A DNA stretch of 64,000 nt from Caprimulgus europaeus. Lineage: Eukaryota; Chordata; Aves; Caprimulgiformes; Caprimulgidae. The translations under genes and the position numbers were made by a program. Below, one piece after another: positions 1 through 11,800 of the stretch (position 1 is its first letter; each line of letters opens with the position of its first letter). The DNA lies in the NCBI GenBank assembly GCA_907165065.1, contig OU015528.1, positions 36,106,515 to 36,170,514 on the forward strand. The letters are read 5' to 3'. The notes beneath the pieces are model-generated. The model was given only the letters and a program-made list of their open reading frames with translations. It ran no database searches and had not been told where the DNA came from.

Positions 1-1250
1 TTCATGATGAAAAATTCTGTTTACTGCTATGAACTGGTTTTATGGTAAAATTCCAGCTGGACTACAAAACTTGCATCTTTGGTCTTTGGACTATGTCCTA
101 ATGCATTATTATTAAGCCATAAAAATTAGTAAAGCAGGGGAAAAACATTAAATTGGCAATATTTGAAATAACCTTGACAAACCAGGAGTAAAAAATTGTT
201 GAAGGAACAGCTGATAAATTTGCAGAACAACCTAAGATGATAAGGGTTGCTAGGATCTATTTAAGGACTCTGCAAATTCATGCAGCATTGCTCTCCTGGA
301 AGTAGCAAATCCAAATATCTTCTCAGAAAGTCTTAACTTGCAACAGACAAAGCTGATTAGTCATCCAGACTGCCAAAATAGTTAAAGCAAGAGTCAACAT
401 ATCTTGGAATATACACTGGGGAATTGCTTTAGTTATTTAAAAGCATTTCAATATGCATAAGGCACTGAGTTACACTACAAACTATCAGGCAATATAAGAC
501 TCCAGTAAAATCAGTATTACTTAATTTTGAAGCTTTATCTGCATGTCACAGATACAAACTCCCGCAGAGCTCATATGTTTTGGGGAATGATTTCTTTAAG
601 ATACCCCTGAGGAAGCTGAAAAATATAATTCTGAAGCATAGAAGAAGGGCGTAGCTTTGCATATAGGCGTTGCCACAGTAGGACTGAGTAGAAGTGAAAG
701 CAAGTGGAGTATGCCACATCAGCACTGATGCACAGTGCATTTTCATAGTGCTTGTTTTGGGATGCAGGCTGCATGAAGAGATGAGGGGGACCAACTTTAA
801 GGAAAAAAACCTAATAGTAGTTAATTCAGGAGCAGTAATAAGTGAACTAGGTCATTACTTTGGAGGGTCTGAGAGGAATTTGTTTTATTCTGTTGCTAGA
901 AAACACTGTTTATGTAACCTGTTGACCTTTATTTTGAGTATCAAAGCAGTCTGGTGGTTCTGTGTCACTGTGATGCAGATGTAATGAAGTCAAACCTTCA
1001 TAGACTGTCATAACAGTGTAATTCTTTTGGCTGTGCATTGGAGATGACTTCAGCAATCAGGTAAAGAAGCTCTGTATTGGTAAGCAGGTTTCAGGCTGTG
1101 CATCTGGGTAGAAGTAAACAGTCCCAGTTTAAAACTACCCTGCTGAGATTTTTATTGTTTGCAGAAGAAAGTGTCCAGATCATGAATGACTTCTAAATAA
1201 AAGCACTGGCTGTTTAGCATTTTTTCCTTCATCCCCCTGCCCGATACTAA

Positions 1251-1282
1251 TCTGCCAACCCAAACTATTCTGTGATTCTATG
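1251..1282 (+). repeat. possible CR1 3'-tail remnant
   Basis: This short stretch reads like the last bases of a CR1 retroposon: a CCAACCCAAA block followed by a TTCTGTGATTCTATG tail. The sequence upstream (1130-1250) does not look like CR1, so this is either a very short 5'-truncated insertion or chance similarity. It is only weakly supported. Confidence 0.35.
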
Positions 1283-4200
1283 TTTCCAAAATATTTAATA
1301 ATTTTTAGTTTTAACTCCAGTCCCATCCTCTTTCACCACCATTGTTCCCTGTTGGATGTTCTTTGGACATAAGTATGTCTTCCATGCCCGCGTGTTGATG
1401 AGGTGGCAGCAGGAGTCATGGCATGACATTCCAAGTTGCAGCTCTGGTGACTCAATGGAACATCCTTTAATGATTCTCTGAAATATCCAAAATTCCCAGT
1501 TAAGGCCTGTATTCAATGTGAGTACTTCTCCTTTTTCTTCTTATCTGACAGAGTTCTGCAAATGAGTTTCACAGAACACAACAATGAAGTGTTTTTTCCC
1601 CCCTTTCTTGCTTTTGTCCAACAAATGTTATTTTTCCTAAAATGAGAAAAGTTCTTCAAAAAAGAAAAAGGACAAGCAGCAGAGATGGCAAAAACTAAGA
1701 CTTTGTCAGCAGATATGATGCAGTTGAAGCTAGGTCAATTAAATAAAGCTTCCCTGATTCTGAACACTGAAATGTCCCTTTGAATTTTTGAAAACATATT
1801 TACGTTTTAACATAGTTCAGAGAAGGAAAAGCTAAGAGGGTGATTAGAAAATTGGAAGACCAAAATATTTTACTTAGGGCTTATTTTTTTGTTTGTTTAT
1901 TTATAAGAAGGGGAAATAGAGCAGGAAATTATTTGTTTCTGGATAAAATTTTCATTTTTTTCATGCAGGGCCAAGCTCTTGGTTTCATTGTCAAGAGTTA
2001 AGGACTGATAATGCATATAATTTTATGGACATTGCTTCCACCTTCCTCTCAGCACTCCTGCCAATATGAAGGATCAGCAGTGCTCTTGACCATTTTTCTT
2101 TGAGCTGCATGACCTGCCTCCAGCCTAACCTCTCTCTTACTCTAGTACAGAGACAGGGGAGAGCCAAACTCTACTGCACAAATTGCTAAGTGCTCCTTTT
2201 CGGCACTTGCTGAACTGAAAAGATATTTTAGATAGTTTTTAGTAAGTAGCTTTCCTGGTTTCTGGCCAGGCTAAAACCACCACAGTAGCTAAAAGGAATT
2301 GAATGAAATGACTTATGTCACTTGACTTGCTATGGGCATAGTACAAGAAACGTACATCCTCTCTGATTCATATAGTTTTCTATCACATTTCATTAATGAA
2401 CAAAAGAAGGCAAAATGACAGTCCACATCACTCACTCTTGGACTAGATTTTGCTGGTAAATGGCAAAGTGTTATGGAAGTCTTGGATCTGATAGCAGTGC
2501 TAAAAAAGATGCAAGTGATAGTTTGGGCTTAACATAGAAGCACTGTTAGTTTCCATGTCTGCGTACTGATGACATTTAAATCCATATGATGAAATGATGC
2601 TTGTGTCCTTGTGGTCACTTTGTTATGTCTCTGTAGCTGCTCATTTTCAGCAAGAGCCAGTTTTTAAACATTGGCTTTAACACTGAGTCAGTTTTGACTA
2701 AAGTAATGTAATTTGTTTTTAACAGGTATACTACATTAGAAACCAAACATAAATTTCTCTCATTTACAGTAGGTTGACAGTAAGATAATTTTCTGTAATC
2801 TGATCCATAGAGGAATCAATTAAGAACCCTTGCTAACCTACTTGCTAAGCTACTTGCTATTAATTGCTGTTAATTTAGTGTACTTTGATAGAAGATTAAG
2901 CTTGAATAAATTTGATTTATACCTTCATTTTTTGAGAGGAATTTATAAATACCTCTTTGGTAAGAGACCTTTTTGGATCCATACCATCTCATGTCTTTTT
3001 CTTGCATAGTGTATTGCAAATAGTTCACATTATTATGTGTAGAAAACAAAGTTCCTCAAGTTATCTTTTGGGTGTCAAGTAACTTATTTGGAGACTTCTG
3101 TCTGACTGCCTGGGACATCCTGAAAAACACTATCAGATTCTGTGGCCCTTTTGATTCAGGTACAAGGATTAAATCCAAGTGATTCTGCCAGGCATACTTC
3201 TAGTCTGGTTGCTTCTATTGAGTTGATCACCATGGGAAGTCTTTTTATTTTTTTAAGAGAAAGGAATCTGAATAAGCCTTTGGAAATAACAAAAATTATT
3301 GATCTTGAATTCCTGGATTCAGTTGCATACCTTACATTTCATAGTAGTTTCCAGATTTTATATTAGTCACCTGTGAACTGAGTGCTGGTAGACTCCAAAG
3401 AGAATTAATTTCTCCAGACATTCCTTCAAAAGATTTTGTTTATGGTTATAGAGTAGGCTACAATAAGCAAAAACTTCTGACTCCTCTTGCCTAGACTATA
3501 AGCCAACTCTAGGAGGCAACTGTAAGCCTATGTTTGTTAAGATATTTTTCCTGTTCTATGCTACAGGCACCTACTGTTTCAAAACATCATCCCAATGAAA
3601 GGGTAGAGGATAGAAAAAGCTGACTAAAGTCTTAGTAGGGGTGGTTTTTAGAGTCAGAATTACCTTACTTTACTCCTACTGTGTATCTTGTTATCGTTAC
3701 TGTTTAACTTGACTCTTCTCCTGAGATTTGGTATCTAAGTGGTTTGGTGACTGGAAACTAAGTGCAGTGACAGCACTAGTACAGCATCTCTTACACAGTC
3801 CGTGGTCAGTGTGTTCCTAAATGACTAGAGTCCTTCTGGCAAGAATACACTTCATTCACATGTTTGTAGTAGTATCAACTTAATTAGTTACATATTTTCC
3901 TACATTCTTTGAACTAGGATGTATCTCATAATGTTAAAGCCGATAGAGTAAGTGTGCGAATAAGAAAAATAAATATTCAGCCCCATATGCTACATTCCAA
4001 AACATTTTCTTCTTCTGGGTGTCAGCAGGATTATAGAGAGTCCTTTAATGTGAGTCTTACGAAGAGTGAAGTAAAATCAGTTTCCCTAGTTATTAAGGCT
4101 CATTGCAAGAATTTGCCAGCATCAATGACATAATTAAAGATCAGATTTAGACCAGGTGTGGGCCCATGAAAATCACAAGTTTGCAAACTTACAAGTACTT

Positions 4201-6990
4201 TTCAAAACGTCAGTTATGATAGAGCTACAGGCTGTTGTTGGCAGATCTGCTCCTCCCCAACTTACCTAGCCTCTGCTCATGCTGATGAAAACTTCAGTGC
4301 AGTAACTTCATGGCACATAATTCAGTGATGTTAAATGGAATAATTCATTCCCTTCCCTCTCACATTTTATTTCTTTCTATTAAATAAATTTCAGGCTGAG
4401 AAGTAACAAGGGAGTTGTTTGTGACCTGAATATAGCTGACATTTACCTGCAGATTGCTTCCAGTCCCATCACATGTTCCTTCCATTTTCAAATTGCCGTT
4501 CTCTCTAGTAATATCACGTTAGTTTTTCATGCAGAGGTTTTGAGGCACTGAGTTCCAACCATTTTCATTTTATGATGATCAGTCAATATGTGCAAGTCAA
4601 ATCCTGATTTATTCTAGCCATTAAGTGGCAAAGATTCTCAGGTATTTGGACTGCAAGCAATATATTATGCTATAAGCAGACAACTTTCTGATGCTCCAGC
4701 ATGCATATTGCCATCTTCACACAGTGAGAGCTACAGAACTGATGTCTCCTTCCTTGCAGAGTGAATGGTGCAAGTAAGGTTTTTGTCAGGAGGAAGATGG
4801 AGGTGGCCTCCACTGTTTCTTACAGACAGGAGTGGTCCGAGACTGACGTTAACAATGGCCTCAGTGTCATTTCTTAGCTCAATTTTTTTCTCTTGCAGGA
4901 TCTGAACTACCTGGCAGTTTCTGTGTAGCCTCAGTGTGAGAGTTGCACTTCAGGTAACGCCGAACAGAGCTTGGTGCTAGACATGCAGGTTACTCACTGC
5001 TGCTTCATCACTGACACTGACACTGAAAGGATTTTCAATAATGCCACCAAATACCGCACAAGTCAAGGTTAGCCTGAGTTAAGGTACTTATTTAAAATAG
5101 ATATTCAGTGCTATGAATCCTCAAATTAATTTTCTGAAAATTTGCTGTACTTGTTAAGAAGAAGAGACAGAATCATGAATAAATAAAATAATGAATTTTT
5201 GGAAGGAGTGAGTAATGACAAGGTAAAAAGAGCCCAAGATGTTTGTTTCTATTTTTTTTATTTTTTTAAACTCACTTGCACAAACTACCAAATGACTTGG
5301 TGTTTGTTTTAAAAAGTATTAATCCCACCTGCACGTGTGGGTAATAGCTCCCAAGCATGCCCATGCTGTCCTGGGGAGCACACAAGAGACTTTTCCAGCA
5401 TTTTACTGCTTGAGGCATTGTCCTCCTTCTACCCAGCCCTCTAATTCATGGCTCTGTGAGATAAAATGACTGATAGTGTTCAGTGACCCATACCACCACT
5501 TTCCGCTTTGAGAGCCTGTAAGAGATTTTCCTTGTTTCTGACATGTGAAAAGCCTATCTGTGCCCTACAACCCATTGCTTGAGGAGTGCAAGGAAGCAAA
5601 TAGCAGATATGAAGGCACTGGAGTTTAAGGCAGAAGAAATCTGCAGAGCACCAGAACACTCAACTCTCTTGCCATGTGATATAAAACCAGCCTCTGCTGG
5701 CACCTCTAAAGACTTCTCTAGTTGGCCAAGGTAATCATAAAATGTATATCTTGCTGGACAAAGACCAGTGCACATGCACTGCCTTCGCATCTGGGGTAAT
5801 GCAGAGTAGCTCCACAACAAAAAGGATTTTATCAATAAGGCTGACAGCTGTTACTAGTACCGTGGTTAAATAAGTCCAGAAGCACTAAGGAAACATGTTC
5901 TGGACTTGCATATTCTAGTCTCATCAATGGTCATAAATGTGAGTTGTGATCTGAGGATGCTTCCTGTCATCAGCATGCCTGTCTGGAAATAGTCAGAAGT
6001 CAGATCCATTGATACCTATCTGCTAAAATCAAAGAAGTTTGGTGTAAGTCGCTACTCTTAAGGAGCAGTTATAAATACATCTGGTTTTCTTCTTGAGCAC
6101 AGTGTGTTTTCAGAAAAGTGGAAATAAACCTAATGGAGAACCTGCAGGCTCAGGCTGTCCAGCCTGCCTCGGTTCTCTGGATGTCACAGGTGCTGCCAGA
6201 TGAGCTACATAGGTCGCTGGATCTCACTTGCGGTTTTTTTCTCTTCTCTAACTTGATCACTTAATGGAATTTGAGAAATAATTTCTGAGTAAGCACAGCA
6301 GCCCTTGTTTTCACTGCTGAAAAAATGACTTGGGAAGAATCTTCCCTCTGTAAATACCCGTAATAATGCTAGAGATTTGCACTGCATGATGAATACAGTT
6401 TAATCAGAATTAAAAAAAAAAAAAAATCAGCCTGAGAAATGAAAAAGGTGTGTTATACCTGTAGGTTTGCTCCACCTTGCAGAAAAGAACAGAGGAACAA
6501 ATTCTAAGTTACCTTGTTAACTTTTTTATATCTTCTATTTTTCCTATTGGCATGGCCATGCTTTCAAATATTGCTCCATACTTTCTAGATCCATAGAGAA
6601 TATGCAGCTGCTTCACTGTCTTTGCTTGGCTTTGTTTTTTCAAGTGAGTATTACAGATCACACATTTGGAGACAGAATATTTTGTGCTGTTTCCACCCTA
6701 GGCCAATTTATTTTATTTTATTTTTACTGAAGACTTCTGATACCCCTTTAGATAGTAATTTTAATTAATTTCCCAATTATTAAGAATATACTTGCTCAGA
6801 GAAACACTCTAAACAGCACAATAGTAAAGATTAATTACTCAGATTTAATTAGAGCCATACTCTGTGCTCAAAAACACTGGTGAATGTCTACAGTCACATT
6901 ATTTAAATAATGTAAATCTATCTTGAACTAATGCCCTTATCTCTAAAATCAAAGTCTGGTCCATAGCCCTCAATTATCCTCCTGCTTACG

Positions 6991-7068
6991 GTATTTTTAT
7001 TGTGGCATGATAACAGTGTCTTCAAGGTACTAGTGAAACTAGTCTTTTCATCCTTAAAAAAACCAAAC
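6991..7068 (+). repeat. diverged direct repeat, copy A1
   Basis: By-eye alignment pairs this segment with 7833-7908 at roughly 85 percent identity over about 76 bases. The shared core is AGTGTCTTNAAGGTACTAGTGAAAC, which continues through a shared TCCTTAAAAAA block. The flanks do not align clearly. It may be an old local duplication or two copies of an ancient dispersed repeat; I do not recognise the family. Confidence 0.7.
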
Positions 7069-7832
7069 AAAATCTGGGCAAAGTCTTTATAGCAGAAATT
7101 AAAGAATTGCTTCTCTCTAGTGGTCATTCCTTTCAGACTTTGGGACAGAAGGCAATGCCTGCTTTCTGTGGAGCAGTTTTCTAAAGATTAAGAGAGAAAT
7201 AATTACTACTTTTCATTTGTGTGAATCAGTGGGACACAAGTCAAGAATAGTTGGGTGGGGGGTGTTGAAAAACAGGGAAGAGGTGCTGGTGTTAATGGAA
7301 AAGAAGTGGGTGGTTATTGCATATTAAAGACTCTGGGATATTAACCTTTGACTTGCACATGTTGTTTATTTCATGCTTGATTAATGGTTTTAAAATTTAG
7401 AAGGAAAGGCACCTTTTGGCCTTTTAAACAATTCACACCGTCAGTGAAACAATTCTCTTTGTTTTGGTTGTATATTGGAAAGAGAAAAAATGAATGGTGT
7501 TATTCAAACTCCCAGCTATTTGCTTGCATTTATAGCAGTAGTTGATGGCCTCTCATTTGGAGCCTGTGCAGTTTCATTGGGAATGCAACACATGCTGCAT
7601 TCATCCAGAGGATTAACTGAATTCTCTGCATTAAGAGGGTGACCTTGTCATGCACAATGTGTCTGGCTACATGAGGTATTGGTTCTCCTTGCTTTTTGGG
7701 GAGGTTTGGTTTATGGGTGTTTTGTTTATTTTTTGTTGTGTGTTTTTTTTAAAAAAATCCCTGAATTTTGTATGCTAGCTAATCCAGGTTCCCTTCCCCA
7801 TTTATATTTATGTTATTGAGTGAGTGCTGGCA

Positions 7833-7908
7833 GTATTTTTAATGCGACGTGATGTCAGTGTCTTAAAGGTACTAGTGAAACCAGTTTTTTATCCTTAAAA
7901 AACCCAAA
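7833..7908 (+). repeat. diverged direct repeat, copy A2
   Basis: This is the partner of the segment at 6991-7068, in the same orientation and about 840 bp downstream. Differences are scattered substitutions and a single-base indel, which suggests an old duplication rather than recent slippage. Confidence 0.7.
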
Positions 7909-8189
7909 TAATGAGTTTTGGACGAAATTCTGTCTCTGCTGCAAATAGGGTCTTGTTGATTCCAAGTGGGAACCACACATACTTGCAAGAGTAGGATTTG
8001 GCTTATAAACCTCTGGTCATGCACTGAAACAGTCTGGCTCTACAATGAATGAATTGGGTTGAGTAACACTCTGCTGATAGTGTTACTATATTTAACGTTT
8101 TAACTTAGAGTAGTAAATAGTCACCTTTCTATATAACCCCCTTGTATTTCCAAAGCAGATTCAGTTTTATCAGTGCAATTTCTTTACTG

Positions 8190-8383
8190 ACAGGGTTGTC
8201 AAGCATTGGAACAGGCTGCCCAGGCAAGTGGTCAAGTCACCATCCCTGCAGGTGTTTAAAAGACATGTTGATGCAGTGCTTAGGGATATGGTTTAGTCTG
8301 AGGTGGCACTGTTAGCTTTATGGTTGGACTTGATCTTAGAGGTCTTTTCCAGCCTAAATGATTTGATAATTCTATGATTCTAT
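8190..8383 (+). mobile_element. CR1 retroposon 3' fragment, plus strand
   Basis: This is a 5'-truncated CR1 non-LTR retroposon covering the last codons of the reverse-transcriptase ORF and the 3' end. The part starting near 8190 corresponds to the [10 protein letters not shown]-type C-terminal motif of CR1 ORF2. It is followed by GGTTGGACTTGATCTTAGAGG and the terminal ATTCTATGATTCTAT octamer-type tail. The reverse complement of 59869-60055 aligns with it closely, so both belong to the same or related CR1 subfamilies. The reading frame is degraded and no protein is expected. CR1 copies are typically 5' truncated, as this one is. Confidence 0.92.
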
Positions 8384-8665
8384 TACTCAATGTTGGTATT
8401 TTACATAAGACTTTTAAAACCTCAAATTCCCACTTCTCATTGTGAGAGATTACAAATCAGATTTTTTAAGGCTGTTAAAGGTCTTTGGACATTCAGTTCT
8501 CATTCAATTGTACAGTCCCTTTTGTAGCTGTGAAATTCTAACCCTAAAGGTCTTAGGGGGAAACAATCTCTGTTTTCCTCCAATCCTTGGTCCAAATTTC
8601 TTTAAACAATGTAGCATAACATTTTTTTTTTCTATAGATGTTTTCCCTTGCATTATAGGAGTGAA

Positions 8666-8842
8666 ATCACAGAATGTTAGATATTGGAAGGGGCCTCAGA
8701 AGATCTAGTCCAACCCCTCTGCCAGAGCAGGGTCACCTACAGTAGGTCACACAGGAACACCTTCAGGCGGGTTTTGAATGTCTCCAGAGAAGGAGACTCG
8801 ACCTCTCTGGCAGCCAGTTTCAGTGTCCTGTCACTCCAGTAT
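8666..8842 (-). mobile_element. CR1 retroposon 3' fragment, minus strand
   Basis: Read on the minus strand this is the CR1 3' end. On the plus strand it begins with ATCACAGAATGTTAGATATTGGAAG, and continues with the characteristic AGATCTAGTCCAACCCC, CAGGGTCACCTACAG and GGCGGGTTTTGAATGTCTCC blocks. It differs from the copy at 8190-8383 and so represents another subfamily. The 5' truncation is around 8842, though the exact edge is uncertain because similarity fades. The two copies lie tail to tail about 280 bp apart. Confidence 0.92.
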
Positions 8843-11800
8843 GCCTCATACATATTCACCTACAAAGAACTTTGAGTTGGACAATCAGTGTAATTAAATG
8901 TTGTTTAGTGTTACAGACTTTACTCTGTTTGCATAGTATGCAGTTCTATTTCCGTAAACATCAGATATTCATATCTGTTATTTATGTAAATTTCTGTCTG
9001 CTATAGATTTGCAGTCTTTGCATATTTTTTATTGAACTTTGATTATACTGTTTGTAAAACACAGACAAGAGTTTAATGCCCATTCCTGGTGATGATTAAG
9101 CGTTTTCTTGCTTCTCAGAAGTATACTTAATCTTTTAATTTATCAGAGTTGGAATTTAAATAGATACATTGTAAAAGCTAACAGGATGAGTGTTGTTTTA
9201 TTTGTTATGGAGCTTTTGGTAAATGGTATGTGACTGTGAAAAGAGCTGCCATGTGTGGCAGTACTGGTGTTTGAACTGCTGATTGCTGCCAAAGGTTACT
9301 GGAGTGAAGACAAATGAATCCTTGAAGGCAATTAAAAGCAATGTAGCTGATGAAACAGAAGCTGCTAATCTCTTTCAGTTTCATATAACTTTAGATTTAG
9401 GTCAGCATGCCAGTGACATAAGCTGCACAGGAGGTGAAAGCTGATGCTAAAACTTCTATACGGATGATGTGCTGCAGCGTGTCTTTTGGGGAAAAAGGAC
9501 TACCAGGAGTGTATCACACTAATGCTCTACACACTCCAGTGGTTCCCCATTCAATTCTGAATACATTTTGAGGTCCTGATCCTCCTGCTCTTAATGGACT
9601 AGGGCCTGTCTTGGAGACTACGTTTCCATTTTCAGCCAGGATGCACAGGTTTAGCAAAGATGCTGCACTTACAGCCCTGTGTGAAGCTGGGAGCCAGAGT
9701 CAGAGAAAGCCTGGGCCTGCTTAAAGCATGCTGTGAAGACTGAAGTTTTCCCTATAAATCTTCCCTCAGCAGAGAGATTGAAATTAATTTAATTCTCGTA
9801 GCAGGAAAGAAGTGGGAAGAGGAAGAGGGTGGAGTAGTAGGATAGAAAAGAACATGGGAATCAAAAAATGCAGGGGAATGTAATAAGCATGTTTTGTTCT
9901 GGAAAGAAGGCTGATTTAAAAAAAATAAACTTCCTGCTATTAACTAAAATAATACAAATCCAAACAAGCTTAAAATAGACATCTTTCCTACCTTTCCGTT
10001 AAAAAAAAAAGAAACCATCTCTGATTTTTATCAATTTTGTTTGTTTATTTCAAGATTAGACTCGGGTGTTGTCTCAGGTTCAAATATCAGGTTTCTGTGC
10101 TCTCACAAAAATGCATGTGGACTACTGGGTATTTGATGGGTCATCACTTAAGTTCTGCTAAAAGCAAAGTGGTATCTGTGTTAGGAAAGGAAGATTAAAG
10201 AAGAAAAACCATCTGCACCCCAGAGGTCAGAGCACCCTGTGGGCAGAAGCTGTTGCTGCTCTAAGCAGGTCAGCTCAGCTGAACTTTTAATACATGCAAG
10301 TTTTAACTTTCTGTGCCACAACCATAACTTTGTTTTGTAACATTTCATACTATGCTTCTACTATATATTTACATGTAGTTCGAAAAAGATTGGGTTAGGA
10401 CCATGTAAAACAATCTTTGCTTTCTATGTTTATTGCTTTAGTCTCAAGGAACTCAGCAGAGGATGGTGGACACAACTGCCCCAACTGCCTCACTCCCAGT
10501 GCCAGGTCAGTGGGACTTGTGCCTTGAAGTCACTTTGTGCTTCTCAAATGTTACCAGTTTTCCCACTCAGAGAAGCAGGCTTACAGTGCAAAGCAGTTAG
10601 GGTTTTTTTTGTCTAAAATTCAGCACATTTTTGTTATAGCTAATCTATGAGAGAAGTAATGCTGTGAGAAGCAGGTATTTTTACTGCTGTATATTTGTAC
10701 AGCATGAGATTCTACTGTAATGTAGGGGTTCAGGGAATATAAAATGTCTTTGTGGTTGTAGTAACTGCACTTTTTGGGGGTTTCTAAAAGCAATATTGGA
10801 GAAGAAGCTCACATGGTGTTCATCATCTTCATAATGATCCTATTCTCAAACATTTTTTTTCAAGGATTTTCTTCCTTTGATCACACAAATAAAGGCAAGT
10901 CCAATACATCATATTAAAAAGTATACCTCACAGCAGAAGTTCACAAAATATCTTTCATCCCCACAGTTATCCATCCTACCTGACAAGCACTCACAATCTT
11001 TTTTCTGCTGAGGGCATCTCACATCATGAGGATATGTGCTGCAGCTGTACCCCCTGGTCCTCAGATAGCCATCTGTTTAGCTTGAGGGCTGTGCTGCCAA
11101 AATGGTACTTGTTAGCCAGTACCACCACTGAAAGGTGATGCTGGCTTTGACCAGCTGCAGGACTGTACCTGAGTCCTTCAGAGAGGAACGGGTACCATCC
11201 TGCAGCAAGGCTCCTGCTCCGGTAAAGCTCTAGCAGGAAACCCAGGGGCCGAGGAAGCATCCCTGTGCACATGTTGAGCTGTCTTAGTGGTAGCTCTGGG
11301 GTCAAGTGGTTGAAATTTAGTTCAGGTATGTCCAACTCGCAGCCATGGTGTGAGCACAGGTGTACCGTACGGCGTGCGTAAGCAGTGCTCCCTGCTGCTG
11401 ATAGCACAGGTTCACTCTGACCCTCTCTTCTTTATCTGTGTCCTCCCCAGGCATCCCTGTGTACTGCACCTCACTTCCAGGTATATAATGGGAAGTTGAT
11501 TTTCCTGTTCCATGCAGTTGTACTGATTATGGGCAATTTAACTGTTTCCAAAGGCAATCTTCTTAGAGACCTGCCAGGAAGGGCATGCAAGTGCTCTTGA
11601 CCAAGGTCAAAAAAGGCCCCGTTTTGCCTTTCATTGTAGCTTTCTGTGCAGCAGTGGCAAAAGTAGGGGGTAAAGTGGTAGAGTAGTATGAGGAAAATAC
11701 TCTTAGAGCACACTGAACTAAATGCTGGAAGCTCTTGTCTGTGATAAGATCTGGAGTAAAGAGGTCAGTCACATCAGGTACCCTTGACAGAGCTTTGCTG

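Larger units (their letters stand above)
1..8189. other. AT-rich stretch without a recognisable gene
   Basis: No open frame here exceeds about 100 codons, and none shows a recognisable domain, signal peptide or codon pattern. Short A runs occur, including 15 A at 6412-6426. A possible scrap of CR1 3' tail lies at 1251-1282, and one copy of a diverged 77-bp direct repeat starts at 6991 with its partner at 7833. The stretch is compatible with intergenic or intronic sequence. I cannot exclude short exons or a non-coding RNA, because splice signals alone are too weak to call by eye. Confidence 0.6.
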
